This document shows, in pieces, positions 16,020 through 23,537 of a DNA stretch of 64,000 nt (positions within the stretch are counted from its first letter, which is position 1; the number at the start of each line of letters is the position of its first letter). The stretch lies in contig JAAVID010000081.1 of the NCBI GenBank assembly GCA_014799395.1, forward strand, positions 1 through 64,000, in the 5' to 3' direction. This DNA comes from Oscillospiraceae bacterium (GTDB lineage Bacteria > Bacillota > Clostridia > Oscillospirales > Ruminococcaceae). The position numbers and the translations under genes are program-made. A model generated the notes under the pieces. That model was not told the origin of the DNA. It saw nothing but the letters and a program-made list of their open reading frames with translations, and did not search any database.

Positions 16020-16047
16020 TTTTCGATTTTGAAAGGACAGACAGCAA

Positions 16048-17217
16048 ATGATGTTAGACGAAATAAAAAGCGAGCTTACGGAGCACATTATCCCTTTCTG
16101 GAATGATCTGCGCGACGACGAATTCGGCGGCTGGTACGGCGAGGTCGACAGCTCGCTGAACGTCAACAAGAAAGCCGAAAAAGGCGTTATTCTCCACTCG
16201 CGCATTTTGTGGTTCTATTCCAACGCGTATATGGCGCTTAAAGACCCCAAGCTGCTGGATAACGCAAAGCACGCTTATGAATTCCTCACCGAAAAGTGCT
16301 ATGACCGAGAGTACGGCGGCGTTTACTGGATGGTGAATTACGACGGTACTCCCGCCGACGATATGAAGCACAGCTACTGTCAGGCTTTCTTTATCTACGC
16401 ACTGGCGAGTTATTACCGCGCAAGCGGCGACAAGGGCGCTCTCGACATCGCGTACAAGGTATTTGAGCTTATCGAGAACGCTCACGCGGACGATATAGCC
16501 TACCGCGAAAAGCTCTCCCGCGACCTCACAAAGGAGCTCGCGAACGATGAGCTTTCCGAAAACGGCTTAATGGCGGACAAGACTATGAACACCACGCTCC
16601 ACCTTATGGAGGCGTATACCGAGCTGTATCTCGCGGATAAAAACGAAAAGGTTCTCGAACGCCTGAAGTTCCAGATGAACCTCACCTACGACAAGATATT
16701 CGACAAGAACGGCAATAAGCTGATGGTGTTCTTTGACAGGGATATGAAAGAGATAGGCGACGTTCACAGCTACGGTCACGATATTGAAGCAACGTGGCTT
16801 ATCGACCGCGCCGCGGACGTTATTGGCGATGAGGAATTCGCGAAAAAGTTCCGCGAAATGAACAGCAAAATAGCCGCGAATATCGCCAGGATAGCCTACG
16901 ATAAAGAGAGCGGTTCGCTTCTCAACGAGGTCGATAAGGGAGTTGTAAACCGCACGCGCGTATGGTGGGTACAGGCGGAGAGCGTAGTCGGCTTCCTTAA
17001 CGCTCATCAGCGCGGCTACGGAGATTATCTCGCGCTCTCGGAGAATATCTGGAGCTACATCAAGAAATATTTTGTCGACAAGCGCGGCGAATGGCAGTCG
17101 GAGCTCGACGATAACGGCACACCCAACCCGAAGAAAAACATAGTCGACCCGTGGAAGTGCCCGTACCACAACGGCAGAATGTGTTTTGAAGTTATAAGAC
17201 GGCTCGAAAATAAGTAA
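16048..17217 (+). CDS. Cellobiose 2-epimerase (AGE family)
   Basis: An (alpha/alpha)6-barrel epimerase of 389 residues, the same length as the Ruminococcus albus cellobiose 2-epimerase and sharing long stretches in its style (GVILHSRILWFYSNAYM, YGHDIEATWL, TRVWWVQAE). It converts the reducing-end glucose of cellobiose to mannose, giving glucosyl-mannose for a mannosylglucose phosphorylase route. Catalytic histidines are expected in HSYGHDIEATW and near the C-terminus in CPYHNGRMC; both are present. RBS GAAAGGA precedes ATG 16048. It lies between secA and a convergent LacI regulator, not in a beta-mannan operon, so its partner enzymes must be elsewhere. Confidence 0.88.
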   Translation: MMLDEIKSELTEHIIPFWNDLRDDEFGGWYGEVDSSLNVNKKAEKGVILHSRILWFYSNAYMALKDPKLLDNAKHAYEFLTEKCYDREYGGVYWMVNYDGTPADDMKHSYCQAFFIYALASYYRASGDKGALDIAYKVFELIENAHADDIAYREKLSRDLTKELANDELSENGLMADKTMNTTLHLMEAYTELYLADKNEKVLERLKFQMNLTYDKIFDKNGNKLMVFFDRDMKEIGDVHSYGHDIEATWLIDRAADVIGDEEFAKKFREMNSKIAANIARIAYDKESGSLLNEVDKGVVNRTRVWWVQAESVVGFLNAHQRGYGDYLALSENIWSYIKKYFVDKRGEWQSELDDNGTPNPKKNIVDPWKCPYHNGRMCFEVIRRLENK

Positions 17218-17222
17218 ACAAC

Positions 17223-17255
17223 AAGCGGCTAAGAAAACCTTAGCCGCTTTTTTTT
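17223..17255. terminator. Terminator between the epimerase and lacI-type genes
   Basis: Perfect 11-base stem (17223-17233 with 17239-17249) followed by eight T residues on the plus strand. It lies between two convergent genes. Confidence 0.9.
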
Positions 17256-18258
17256 ATTTGATTGAACGCGTGGACTCCTTGACGACGAGTTTTCCGGTGA
17301 GGATACGCGTTTTCTTTGGGCGTGAGGGATTTTCAACGCGCTCGAACAACGCGTTCAGCGCTTCTCCCGCCATTTCCTCCGAGTCGACTTGTATCGTTGT
17401 AATGGGAGGGTCGGATATTTCGGATATGAGATAGTTGTCGTAGCCGACAACGGAGATGTCGCGCGGCACGGAAATGCCTCTCGACTTCAAGTCGCGTATC
17501 GCGGAGAACGCGGTCTCATCGCAGTTGCAGACAAACGCGGTCGGGAGCTTTTCGGGAAACTCCAGCCGCTCGAAGCGTTCTCCGTTAGGCATTCGGTCGG
17601 GTATCAGCCAGTCGGGATCTACGGGAAGATCGTTCTCCAGCATTGCCTTTAAATAGCCCATAAATCTGTCGAAAATGCTTGTGGTCGCTTTTCGCGTACC
17701 GATAAAGCCTATCTCCCTGTGACCGAGCGAAATAAGATGATCGGTCAGCTTATATCCGCCGAAATAGCCGTTCGTTATCACGCAGTCAAGCTCCGCGTCG
17801 GGAACATAATAGTCCAGCAACACCAGATTGTTGGTATGATTTTTCAGCATTTGAAGATACGGAACGCTGAGCTGTCCAAGCGAGATAACGCCCGTAACTC
17901 GGTTGTTCGAGAACAAATTCGGCACGGTAAGCGAGCTCTCCTCCTCCGCGCCGATGTTCTCCTGTATGCAGGAGATACCCGAGCTTTTCAGGAGCTTTAA
18001 AATATCGTTATACAGCGCCCAGTAAAACGAGCCGTTCGGGTTGATAAACTTGTTTGGGATAAGAACGCCGATAACCCCGTCAAACTTGTTGGAAACGGAT
18101 TTCGTGGAAACGTAGCCCATTTTGTCGGCGGTCTCGCGTATCTTCGCGCGAACCTCCTCGCTTACGCCGCTCCGTCCGCATAGCGCCTTGGATACGGTCA
18201 CTGTGCTCGTGCCGCACACCTTCGCGATGTCCGCTATCGTAACCTGTTTTCTCGGCAT
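17254..18258 (-). CDS. LacI family transcriptional regulator
   Basis: A 334-residue sugar-responsive repressor. The N-terminal helix-turn-helix reads TIADIAKVCGTSTVTVSKAL, with the hinge helix after it, and the rest is a periplasmic-binding-protein-like ligand domain with GVIGVLIPN, TGVISLG and VVGYDNYLISEISDPPITTIQ. It is convergent with the cellobiose 2-epimerase gene. The upstream spacer carries two copies of TTAACATATTTT (18294-18305 and 18329-18340), which may be part of an operator. The effector sugar and target genes are unknown; control of the epimerase is possible but not shown by the arrangement. Confidence 0.9.
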   Translation of the reverse strand: MPRKQVTIADIAKVCGTSTVTVSKALCGRSGVSEEVRAKIRETADKMGYVSTKSVSNKFDGVIGVLIPNKFINPNGSFYWALYNDILKLLKSSGISCIQENIGAEEESSLTVPNLFSNNRVTGVISLGQLSVPYLQMLKNHTNNLVLLDYYVPDAELDCVITNGYFGGYKLTDHLISLGHREIGFIGTRKATTSIFDRFMGYLKAMLENDLPVDPDWLIPDRMPNGERFERLEFPEKLPTAFVCNCDETAFSAIRDLKSRGISVPRDISVVGYDNYLISEISDPPITTIQVDSEEMAGEALNALFERVENPSRPKKTRILTGKLVVKESTRSIK

Positions 18259-18384
18259 TATCCGTACCTCCCCTATTTATACAGTTAAATATTAACATAT
18301 TTTTTCAATGTTCTATAAAGTAATTTTAACATATTTTAGGTAAAAAGTCAAGCGCCCGTAAAAAATTTGTCGTCCTGCCGTTAC

Positions 18385-18413
18385 TTGACAATGGGCACGG
18401 GATATGGTAAAAT
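18385..18413 (+). promoter_or_regulatory. Promoter of the helix-hairpin-helix / SIR2 gene pair
   Basis: TTGACA at 18385-18390 and TAAAAT at 18408-18413 with a 17-base spacer. It overlaps the first codons of the longer in-frame reading of the next gene, which supports the later start at 18452. Confidence 0.75.
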
Positions 18414-18451
18414 TTAATTATAAGAAATTTGTCAAATTCGGGGGTCGAATT

Positions 18452-19150
18452 ATGAAAACAGAAAAAATCGCTGCCGCCGCAAAGTACACGGCAATTGCTC
18501 TTGCGGGGTGCGCGGTCGTTGCTGTCGCGGTGGAGAATTTATCACCGAACCGTAAAAACGACGCGCCTTTGCTTACCGCGACCTCCATAAGCTCCTCAAC
18601 GCACAGCGAGAACAGCACGGCTTCGTCAACCCGGACGGTTTCGACGTCGGTAAGTTCGACTGTAACGGCGCAGTCAAGCACCTCGGTCGCATCAGAGACC
18701 TCCGAAGCTCCCGAGCCCGCGATAAGCGAAAGCGAGCCGCATATTGACGAACCAGACGACCCCTACTTTACATACGAACCCGCCACCGAGGAGCCGACCT
18801 ACGAACCCGAACCGTCCTCGGAGACCTCGGAGGAATTCACCGGCGAAACGAGCGAACCCGATACCTCCGAAATCACTCCGCCGACAAGCGAAGCCGCGTC
18901 AAGCGAACCGCCGATTACGAGCAGCGAGCCGCCCGTTCTCCCCGAAATTCCCGAGTTTGTTATCGTCAACCTGAACACCGCGACAGTCGCCGAGCTTACG
19001 CAGCTTGACGGCATAGGCGAGGAAAGGGCGCTCGCGATAATCGCTTTCCGCGAGCAATTCGGCGGATTTACAAGCATTTACGAGGTTCGCGACGTAGACG
19101 GCATAGGCGACGCTACGTTTGAAAAAATACGCGACTTTATAGTTATCTGA
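18452..19150 (+). CDS. Exported ComEA-like helix-hairpin-helix protein
   Basis: A 232-residue protein with an N-terminal membrane anchor (about residues 10-30), a long low-complexity stalk rich in Ser, Thr, Glu and Pro, and a C-terminal double helix-hairpin-helix domain: VNLNTATVAELTQLDGIGEERALAI and YEVRDVDGIGDATFEKI. That domain binds DNA in ComEA, the DNA receptor of natural competence. Stalk plus HhH matches ComEA layout, though no comEC or comF is next to it. Start ATG 18452 is behind a GGGGGT. The SIR2-domain gene follows after 13 bases. Confidence 0.8.
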   Translation: MKTEKIAAAAKYTAIALAGCAVVAVAVENLSPNRKNDAPLLTATSISSSTHSENSTASSTRTVSTSVSSTVTAQSSTSVASETSEAPEPAISESEPHIDEPDDPYFTYEPATEEPTYEPEPSSETSEEFTGETSEPDTSEITPPTSEAASSEPPITSSEPPVLPEIPEFVIVNLNTATVAELTQLDGIGEERALAIIAFREQFGGFTSIYEVRDVDGIGDATFEKIRDFIVI

Positions 19151-19163
19151 AAGGAGCGGCAAA

Positions 19164-20069
19164 ATGAAAAACGGAAAACCGCAGATACTTCTGCTTGGAA
19201 ACGGCATAAACAGAGCGTTCAACAGCGACTCGTGGGATCAGCTCCTTAATTCAATGGCGGAGGAATACGGCGTTAAAAACGCGGACGAGTACATCTGCCC
19301 CGAAACGCTGAAAGCGATCTTAGTCACGGGCGACAGAGTTGACGAGGCGCTCGGCAGGAAAAAAGACAGTCTCGGAAATCTCGGCACGGAAAAGCCGCCC
19401 AAGCAAATGGAGCTTTTAAGGCGGCTGTTGGCTATGAACTTCGACCATATATTAACGACCAATTACAGCTACGAGCTTGAGACCGCGGCGCTCGGCGAGG
19501 ACAAGATATGCGAGAGCGCCCTTAAAAAAATGCAGCGCCACACGGACGAGGTCAGCCGCTGCGAGGCGAGCCTTATGCTCCACACCTACAACAGCGCGGA
19601 ATATCACGGTAAAGAGCATAAAATATGGCACGTCCACGGCGAGGCGCGCAAAGCCGACTCAATGGTTCTCGGTCATTATTATTACGGTCTGCTGCTCGGG
19701 AAAATGCTCACGTTCAACAAAAAGCGCGGCGTGTACTATTCCATCGCGAGGGGAAGCGGCGAGCCGCCCGAGATAAAAAGCTGGACAGAGGCGTTTATCT
19801 TCGGCGACGTATACGTCCTCGGCTACGGCTTCGGCTTTGCGGAAAGCGATATGTGGTGGCTTCTCAACCGCAAAAAGCGCGAGCTTTCCGATGTTGGAAA
19901 GACCGTGTTTTTCGAGCTTAATCCGCCAAATCACCACAACCCCGCAAAGCTCGACCTGCTTCGGCTTATGAACGTTGAGATAGTACAAAAAACCGTCGAA
20001 AACAACAACTGGACAGGGCTTTACGAGCAAGCGATCGCCGAAATAGAAACGCGAATAAACAACACATAA
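19164..20069 (+). CDS. SIR2-domain protein, candidate NAD-consuming effector
   Basis: A 301-residue stand-alone SIR2_2-type protein. It shows the NAD-binding LLLGNGINR at 9-17, LTTNYSYELE near 98, the HVHGE motif at 156-160 that holds the catalytic histidine, and VLGYGFGFAESDMWW near the C-terminus. No zinc-binding cysteine quartet of protein deacetylases is evident, which puts it with bacterial SIR2-like NADases found in phage defence and stress systems. Whether it acts in defence is inference: no helicase, Argonaute or prophage-sensor gene is adjacent. It shares an operon with the exported HhH protein and starts behind AAAGGAG. Confidence 0.8.
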   Translation: MKNGKPQILLLGNGINRAFNSDSWDQLLNSMAEEYGVKNADEYICPETLKAILVTGDRVDEALGRKKDSLGNLGTEKPPKQMELLRRLLAMNFDHILTTNYSYELETAALGEDKICESALKKMQRHTDEVSRCEASLMLHTYNSAEYHGKEHKIWHVHGEARKADSMVLGHYYYGLLLGKMLTFNKKRGVYYSIARGSGEPPEIKSWTEAFIFGDVYVLGYGFGFAESDMWWLLNRKKRELSDVGKTVFFELNPPNHHNPAKLDLLRLMNVEIVQKTVENNNWTGLYEQAIAEIETRINNT

Positions 20070-20070
20070 A

Positions 20071-20101
20071 AAATCCCGTTCCTCGTGGAACGGGATTTTT
20101 T
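20071..20101 (+). terminator. Terminator after the SIR2 gene
   Basis: Perfect 12-base stem AAATCCCGTTCC with its complement around a TCGT loop and a following T-run. The same 12-base stem is reused at 21601-21628. Confidence 0.9.
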
Positions 20102-20106
20102 GATGG

Positions 20107-21438
20107 TTACTGAATAGTGTAGCTTACCGTGTTGCTGATAGGTACATATTGCCCCTGCACAAAAGCGTTGAGGTAGATCTCATACTCGCCGGGTGCGGTG
20201 TAGAAATAGGTGTAGCTAAGCTCGTTTTCGGCGTTTCTGTCCAATACCTGTTCGCCGTTATAAATAACCACCCAGCCGAGGTTCCTATACCCCTCCACTT
20301 CAGGTCGGGTTACTGTGTGATTATCGTCAATCGTGATTTCCACAGGATTTTCAATCACAATCTCGCTCTTTTCCTTATCGTTGAAGCTCAAAAAATCGAA
20401 TTTCTCGCCGTTCACCAGAACATCGGCAGTACAGTTCTTTTTTGTGCAGTTAGCGTCCCAGCCAAGCATACTGCCCGCGCTGCTGCCGTTCACCTCGCCG
20501 CTAACCTGTACATTCTCATACGTTCCGCCTATCGCTTGACCCGCCGCAATGCCCGCCATACCGCCCTGTACCTTAGCGTCCGCAAACGAAATATTTCCAA
20601 GATAGCAAAAGGTTTCCCACCCGATAAATCCGCTGTCCGAAAATCCGGCTATCTTCATATTGCTGATAGTATGCCCCGCGCCGTCCACCATTCCGTTGAA
20701 CGGGTGGTCGCCCGCCCATCCCATTGGCGCCCAGTCATAACCCTCAAGGTCGATATCCGCCGTAAGCTGCATAAACGCAATAACGCACTCCTGCGTGTTG
20801 ACATACCAACAAAAGCTTGCAAGCTCCTGCGGCGTACTCACCAAAAATACGCCCTGTGCCGCCGACCGCTCTATATAATCTGCGTCCGCCAACAGCGGAA
20901 TATCGCCGCAGTCAAATTGCTTTGTCCAGCCGTCATTATCGGGGTAGCGCGCAAAAAGCTCGGCGCACTCTGTTTCATACAGTCTTTGCTTTTCTGTTTC
21001 GCGAAACTCCGCGCTGTCTGCCGCCAGCAGCGTGATTTTCTCGTCGCCGAACTGAAATGCTATCTTATCACAACCGCCGTAAAAGTCGTCGATATAGCAC
21101 CGTTCTCCGTCGATCCTTATATAGAACTTCTTCCGCATCAGGCTGCGCCCCGCCGAAAAATTATGAGCCGTGCCGTCGATAACAACAATGCCGTCCTCCG
21201 AGAAAACCCACTCTTCCGACAAATTCTCGCTGTTGTACCACACACCGACCAAGCTTTTTCCCTCTCGCGAGAGCTTTACCGTGCTTTCTTCGCTTTCCGC
21301 CAAACTTTCAGGGCTGTCCGCAATATCAAGATCATCCGCGGCGTTGTTAGGCAAAAGCTCCGACACACTCTCCCTACGTTCAGCACACCCGCAAAGAAAA
21401 ACCGCCAGCACGAGCGATAAAATCAATGTTTTTTTCAT
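20107..21438 (-). CDS. Lipoprotein with GLUG-like repeats
   Basis: A 443-residue secreted lipoprotein. The signal peptide ends in a lipobox (FLCGC), then a Ser/Glu-rich linker, a small beta-rich domain (about 50-130), and a central region with DIDLEGYDWAPMGW, FNGMVDGAGHTISNM and GSAGSMLGWDANC. This is the style of GLUG-type surface-protein repeats. The C-terminus resembles a bacterial Ig-like fold. Function is unknown, probably surface adhesion or substrate contact. Start ATG 21438 follows GGAGGGTTC; a longer frame is excluded because the promoter at 21490-21518 lies within it. Confidence 0.8.
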   Translation of the reverse strand: MKKTLILSLVLAVFLCGCAERRESVSELLPNNAADDLDIADSPESLAESEESTVKLSREGKSLVGVWYNSENLSEEWVFSEDGIVVIDGTAHNFSAGRSLMRKKFYIRIDGERCYIDDFYGGCDKIAFQFGDEKITLLAADSAEFRETEKQRLYETECAELFARYPDNDGWTKQFDCGDIPLLADADYIERSAAQGVFLVSTPQELASFCWYVNTQECVIAFMQLTADIDLEGYDWAPMGWAGDHPFNGMVDGAGHTISNMKIAGFSDSGFIGWETFCYLGNISFADAKVQGGMAGIAAGQAIGGTYENVQVSGEVNGSSAGSMLGWDANCTKKNCTADVLVNGEKFDFLSFNDKEKSEIVIENPVEITIDDNHTVTRPEVEGYRNLGWVVIYNGEQVLDRNAENELSYTYFYTAPGEYEIYLNAFVQGQYVPISNTVSYTIQ

Positions 21439-21489
21439 AGTGAACCCTCCTATTTCCGCCCCCAAGATCCGATTTAAAATTCTATCCAC

Positions 21490-21518
21490 ATTATACAACG
21501 ATATTCACGATTTGTCAA
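21490..21518 (-). promoter_or_regulatory. Promoter of the GLUG-like lipoprotein gene
   Basis: Minus-strand TTGACA (21513-21518), 17-base spacer, TATAAT (21490-21495), 52 bases before the start codon. Confidence 0.85.
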
Positions 21519-21600
21519 CCCACACCGTTTTATCATTTCGGCAGCTTGACCGCGATCCCGCCCAACTTATCGAGCAGCGCATAAGAAGGATAAATATAAA

Positions 21601-21628
21601 AAATCCCGTTCCGAAAGGAACGGGATTT
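21601..21628 (-). terminator. Terminator of the rplM-rpsI operon
   Basis: A 12-base stem identical to the one after the SIR2 gene; on the minus strand it is followed by a T-run (A-run at 21595-21600 on the plus strand). It lies about 110 bases downstream of rpsI. Confidence 0.85.
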
Positions 21629-21644
21629 CGTATTGCAAGAAATA

Positions 21645-21756
21645 ATTATCTCTTCGAGAACTGCGGGCGGCAGGCTGCCGCTCCCAATTCGACTCAAGTA
21701 ATCGCTGTCGAAGAGCCATAGCAATATCGCACAGATTATCTCTTCGAGAACTGCGG
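21645..21756. repeat. 22-base direct repeats duplicating the rpsI 3' end
   Basis: ATTATCTCTTCGAGAACTGC and the next two bases occur exactly at 21645-21666 and 21735-21756. The second copy is the last six codons and stop of rpsI. The 68 bases between them have no gene. This is how the two attachment sites of an element integrated at the end of rpsI would look after most of it was lost. Confidence 0.7.
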
Positions 21757-22134
21757 TGCGCGACGTGCAGCCTTGAGACCGTACTTCTTTCTTTCCTTCA
21801 TTCTCGGGTCACGAGTGAGGAAGCCTGCCTTCTTGAGTACGGGACGGAGCTCGTCGGAGTACTGGAGCAGCGCTCTGGACAGACCGTGACGGATAGCGCC
21901 CGCCTGACCCGTAACACCGCCGCCTGCGACCGTGCAGATAATATCGAACTTGTCAACCAGATCGGTGAGTGCGAGGGGCTGACGAACGATGAGCTTCAGC
22001 GTATCGAGACCGAAATAATCATCGATAGTTCTTCCGTTAATGGTAATGGAACCGCTGCCGGGGTACACTCTTACGCGAGCGACGGAGTGCTTTCTTCTGC
22101 CTGTTCCATAGTAGTAAGGTTTAGATTCGTACAT
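21736..22134 (-). CDS. rpsI: 30S ribosomal protein S9
   Basis: Ribosomal protein uS9, 132 residues, with the typical [14 protein letters not shown] start, the central GLSRALLQ segment and the conserved C-terminal tail ending in FSKR, which reaches the P-site tRNA. It follows rplM by 12 bases in the standard rplM-rpsI operon. Confidence 0.98.
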   Translation of the reverse strand: MYESKPYYYGTGRRKHSVARVRVYPGSGSITINGRTIDDYFGLDTLKLIVRQPLALTDLVDKFDIICTVAGGGVTGQAGAIRHGLSRALLQYSDELRPVLKKAGFLTRDPRMKERKKYGLKAARRAPQFSKR

Positions 22135-22146
22135 AAAAAGCCCTCC

Positions 22147-22575
22147 TTAAAACTTGTAATCAACGGGCTTCTGAGCCGCGTTCTTATGCTCTGCACCTGC
22201 GTAGCAGCGAAGTCTTGTGAGAGCTTTTCTTCCGAGAGTATTGTTCGGCAGCATACCGTTTACGGCAAGTGTCATAGCCTTTTCGGGCTTCTCCGACATA
22301 AGCTTGTCGTAGCCGACCTCTTTGAGGTGACCGATCCAGCCGGTGTGCCATCTGTAAACCTTGTTCTGGAGCTTCTTACCCGTGAGTACTGCCTTGGAGC
22401 AGTTGATGATGATTACATGATCGCCACAGTCCACATGGGGAGTGAACGTGGGCTTATGCTTGCCTCTGAGCAGGTGAGCCGCGGTTGCTGCTACACGACC
22501 GAGGGGCTTGTCTGCCGCGTCGATAACATACCAGGTGCGCTCAACTTCTGCGGGCTTAGCCATATAAGTTGACAT
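22147..22575 (-). CDS. rplM: 50S ribosomal protein L13
   Basis: Ribosomal protein uL13, 142 residues, with the conserved [16 protein letters not shown] start, the [11 protein letters not shown] segment and [10 protein letters not shown] near residue 105. First gene of the rplM-rpsI operon, with RBS AAGGAGG upstream. Confidence 0.98.
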   Translation of the reverse strand: MSTYMAKPAEVERTWYVIDAADKPLGRVAATAAHLLRGKHKPTFTPHVDCGDHVIIINCSKAVLTGKKLQNKVYRWHTGWIGHLKEVGYDKLMSEKPEKAMTLAVNGMLPNNTLGRKALTRLRCYAGAEHKNAAQKPVDYKF

Positions 22576-22620
22576 ATCTTTTCCTCCTTAAATTCATATA
22601 GATAATTCACAACATTAGTT

Positions 22621-22649
22621 ATTTTACCACGCTTTTCCGCTTTTGTCAA
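22621..22649 (-). promoter_or_regulatory. Promoter of rplM-rpsI
   Basis: Minus-strand TTGACA (22644-22649), 17-base spacer, TAAAAT (22621-22626). Confidence 0.8.
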
Positions 22650-22810
22650 GGCTTTTTCGGCTCAAATTTGAAATATATCCCGATTTCTTTCCAATTCTCT
22701 GCAAATCTCTCTGTTTTTCTCATTATCTTGAAATTCATTTCATTTTTATACCATATATTAAAATCAAGAGTATACGCTAGTTTTAAATAAAATAATTGAG
22801 TATACGCGTG

Positions 22811-23029
22811 CTATTTATTTATTTCGGGATTATCCGTCCTCCCGAACAGATAGTCAAGCGATACGTTGAAGTAGTCCGCGAACGCCAGAAGCGTTCTGTA
22901 ATCGGCTTCGCGCGTGCCGTTTTCATAGCGGCTTATCGAGTTCTGGTTGAGGTCAAGCTCTATCGCCAGCCGCACCTGCGAGAGCTTCCGCTTCTCGCGC
23001 AGTTCTTTTAATCTGAAAATTTTCAACAC
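22811..23029 (-). CDS. Small XRE-family DNA-binding regulator
   Basis: A 72-residue single-domain HTH_3 protein: LKELREKRKLSQVRLAIELDLNQNSISRYENG, followed by the typical FADYFNVSLDYLFGRTDNP ending. It has no effector domain. Translation starts at GTG 23029 or TTG 23026 behind AAGGGGG. The upstream spacer has a 17-base palindrome that overlaps a divergent promoter, so it is likely an autoregulator and a repressor of the rightward transcript. Confidence 0.85.
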   Translation of the reverse strand: MLKIFRLKELREKRKLSQVRLAIELDLNQNSISRYENGTREADYRTLLAFADYFNVSLDYLFGRTDNPEINK

Positions 23030-23033
23030 CCCC

Positions 23034-23062
23034 TTGACAAAACTATACCATAATGGTATAAT
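23034..23062 (+). promoter_or_regulatory. Rightward promoter with overlapping palindromic operator
   Basis: TTGACA at 23034-23039 and TATAAT at 23057-23062 with 17 bases between. The spacer and -10 box overlap a perfect palindrome TATACCATAATGGTATA (23044-23060). A related near-palindrome lies at 23069-23084. The promoter is divergent to the XRE gene. Confidence 0.7.
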
Positions 23063-23120
23063 AAAAATATCCCAATTTGGTATTATGCGTCCGATTTACC
23101 CGAAAATGCAGGATAAAAAG

Positions 23121-23230
23121 CGTTTTTGGATAAATTAAGTCCGTTGTGCGGAAGCGCTGTTGTAATTTGATCTCGTAAGTCTCGGCAATTTTTAGTATGC
23201 CGCACAGCGGGCTTAATTTATCCCGAAACG
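23121..23230. repeat. Long inverted repeat in the XRE-downstream spacer
   Basis: Arms of 31 bases (23121-23151 and 23200-23230) match at about 27 positions around a 48-base loop. A separate hairpin with a CCCGAAAG/CTTTCGGG stem at 23240-23262 has its T-run on the minus strand. The region has no convincing gene, only a 17-codon frame at 23085 without a ribosome site. Confidence 0.65.
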
Positions 23231-23287
23231 CAAAAAAATCCCGAAAGTTTTCAGCTTTCGGGAATTGCATTTTAACCGCAATATCTA

Positions 23288-23316
23288 TTGACATAGACAG
23301 CGATTTGTTATAAAAT
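23288..23316 (+). promoter_or_regulatory. Promoter of the small membrane / transglutaminase pair
   Basis: TTGACA at 23288-23293 and TAAAAT at 23311-23316 with a 17-base spacer, shortly before the RBS GGGAGG. Confidence 0.75.
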
Positions 23317-23342
23317 ATAAATAAAGAGGGAGGTATGACTTT

Positions 23343-23537
23343 ATGAATAAATTACGTCTCGCCGGAATTATTCTCGGCATTGTCGCGATAATCGCATTTA
23401 TACCGCTGACCATAGAAATATTCGGGGATATGAACACGGATATTATCACCGTCTCCGCGCTGTTTGTCGGGGTCGGATTGATTGGGAGCTGTATCTGCTC
23501 ATTTATCAGAGGAATGCTTGAATATAAAAAGAAATGA
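23343..23537 (+). CDS. Small two-helix membrane protein
   Basis: A 64-residue protein consisting of two hydrophobic helices (about 5-25 and 37-57) with a short acidic connector and a basic LEYKKK end. GGGAGG precedes the ATG. Its last four bases overlap the start of the transglutaminase-like gene (ATGA), so the two are translationally coupled. I do not recognise a family; it may help anchor or export its partner. Confidence 0.7.
   Translation: MNKLRLAGIILGIVAIIAFIPLTIEIFGDMNTDIITVSALFVGVGLIGSCICSFIRGMLEYKKK

Noticed and set aside
23043-23294. Minus-strand 83-codon frame in the XRE spacer
   Set aside because: It crosses the long inverted repeat and the terminator hairpin and lacks a ribosome site.
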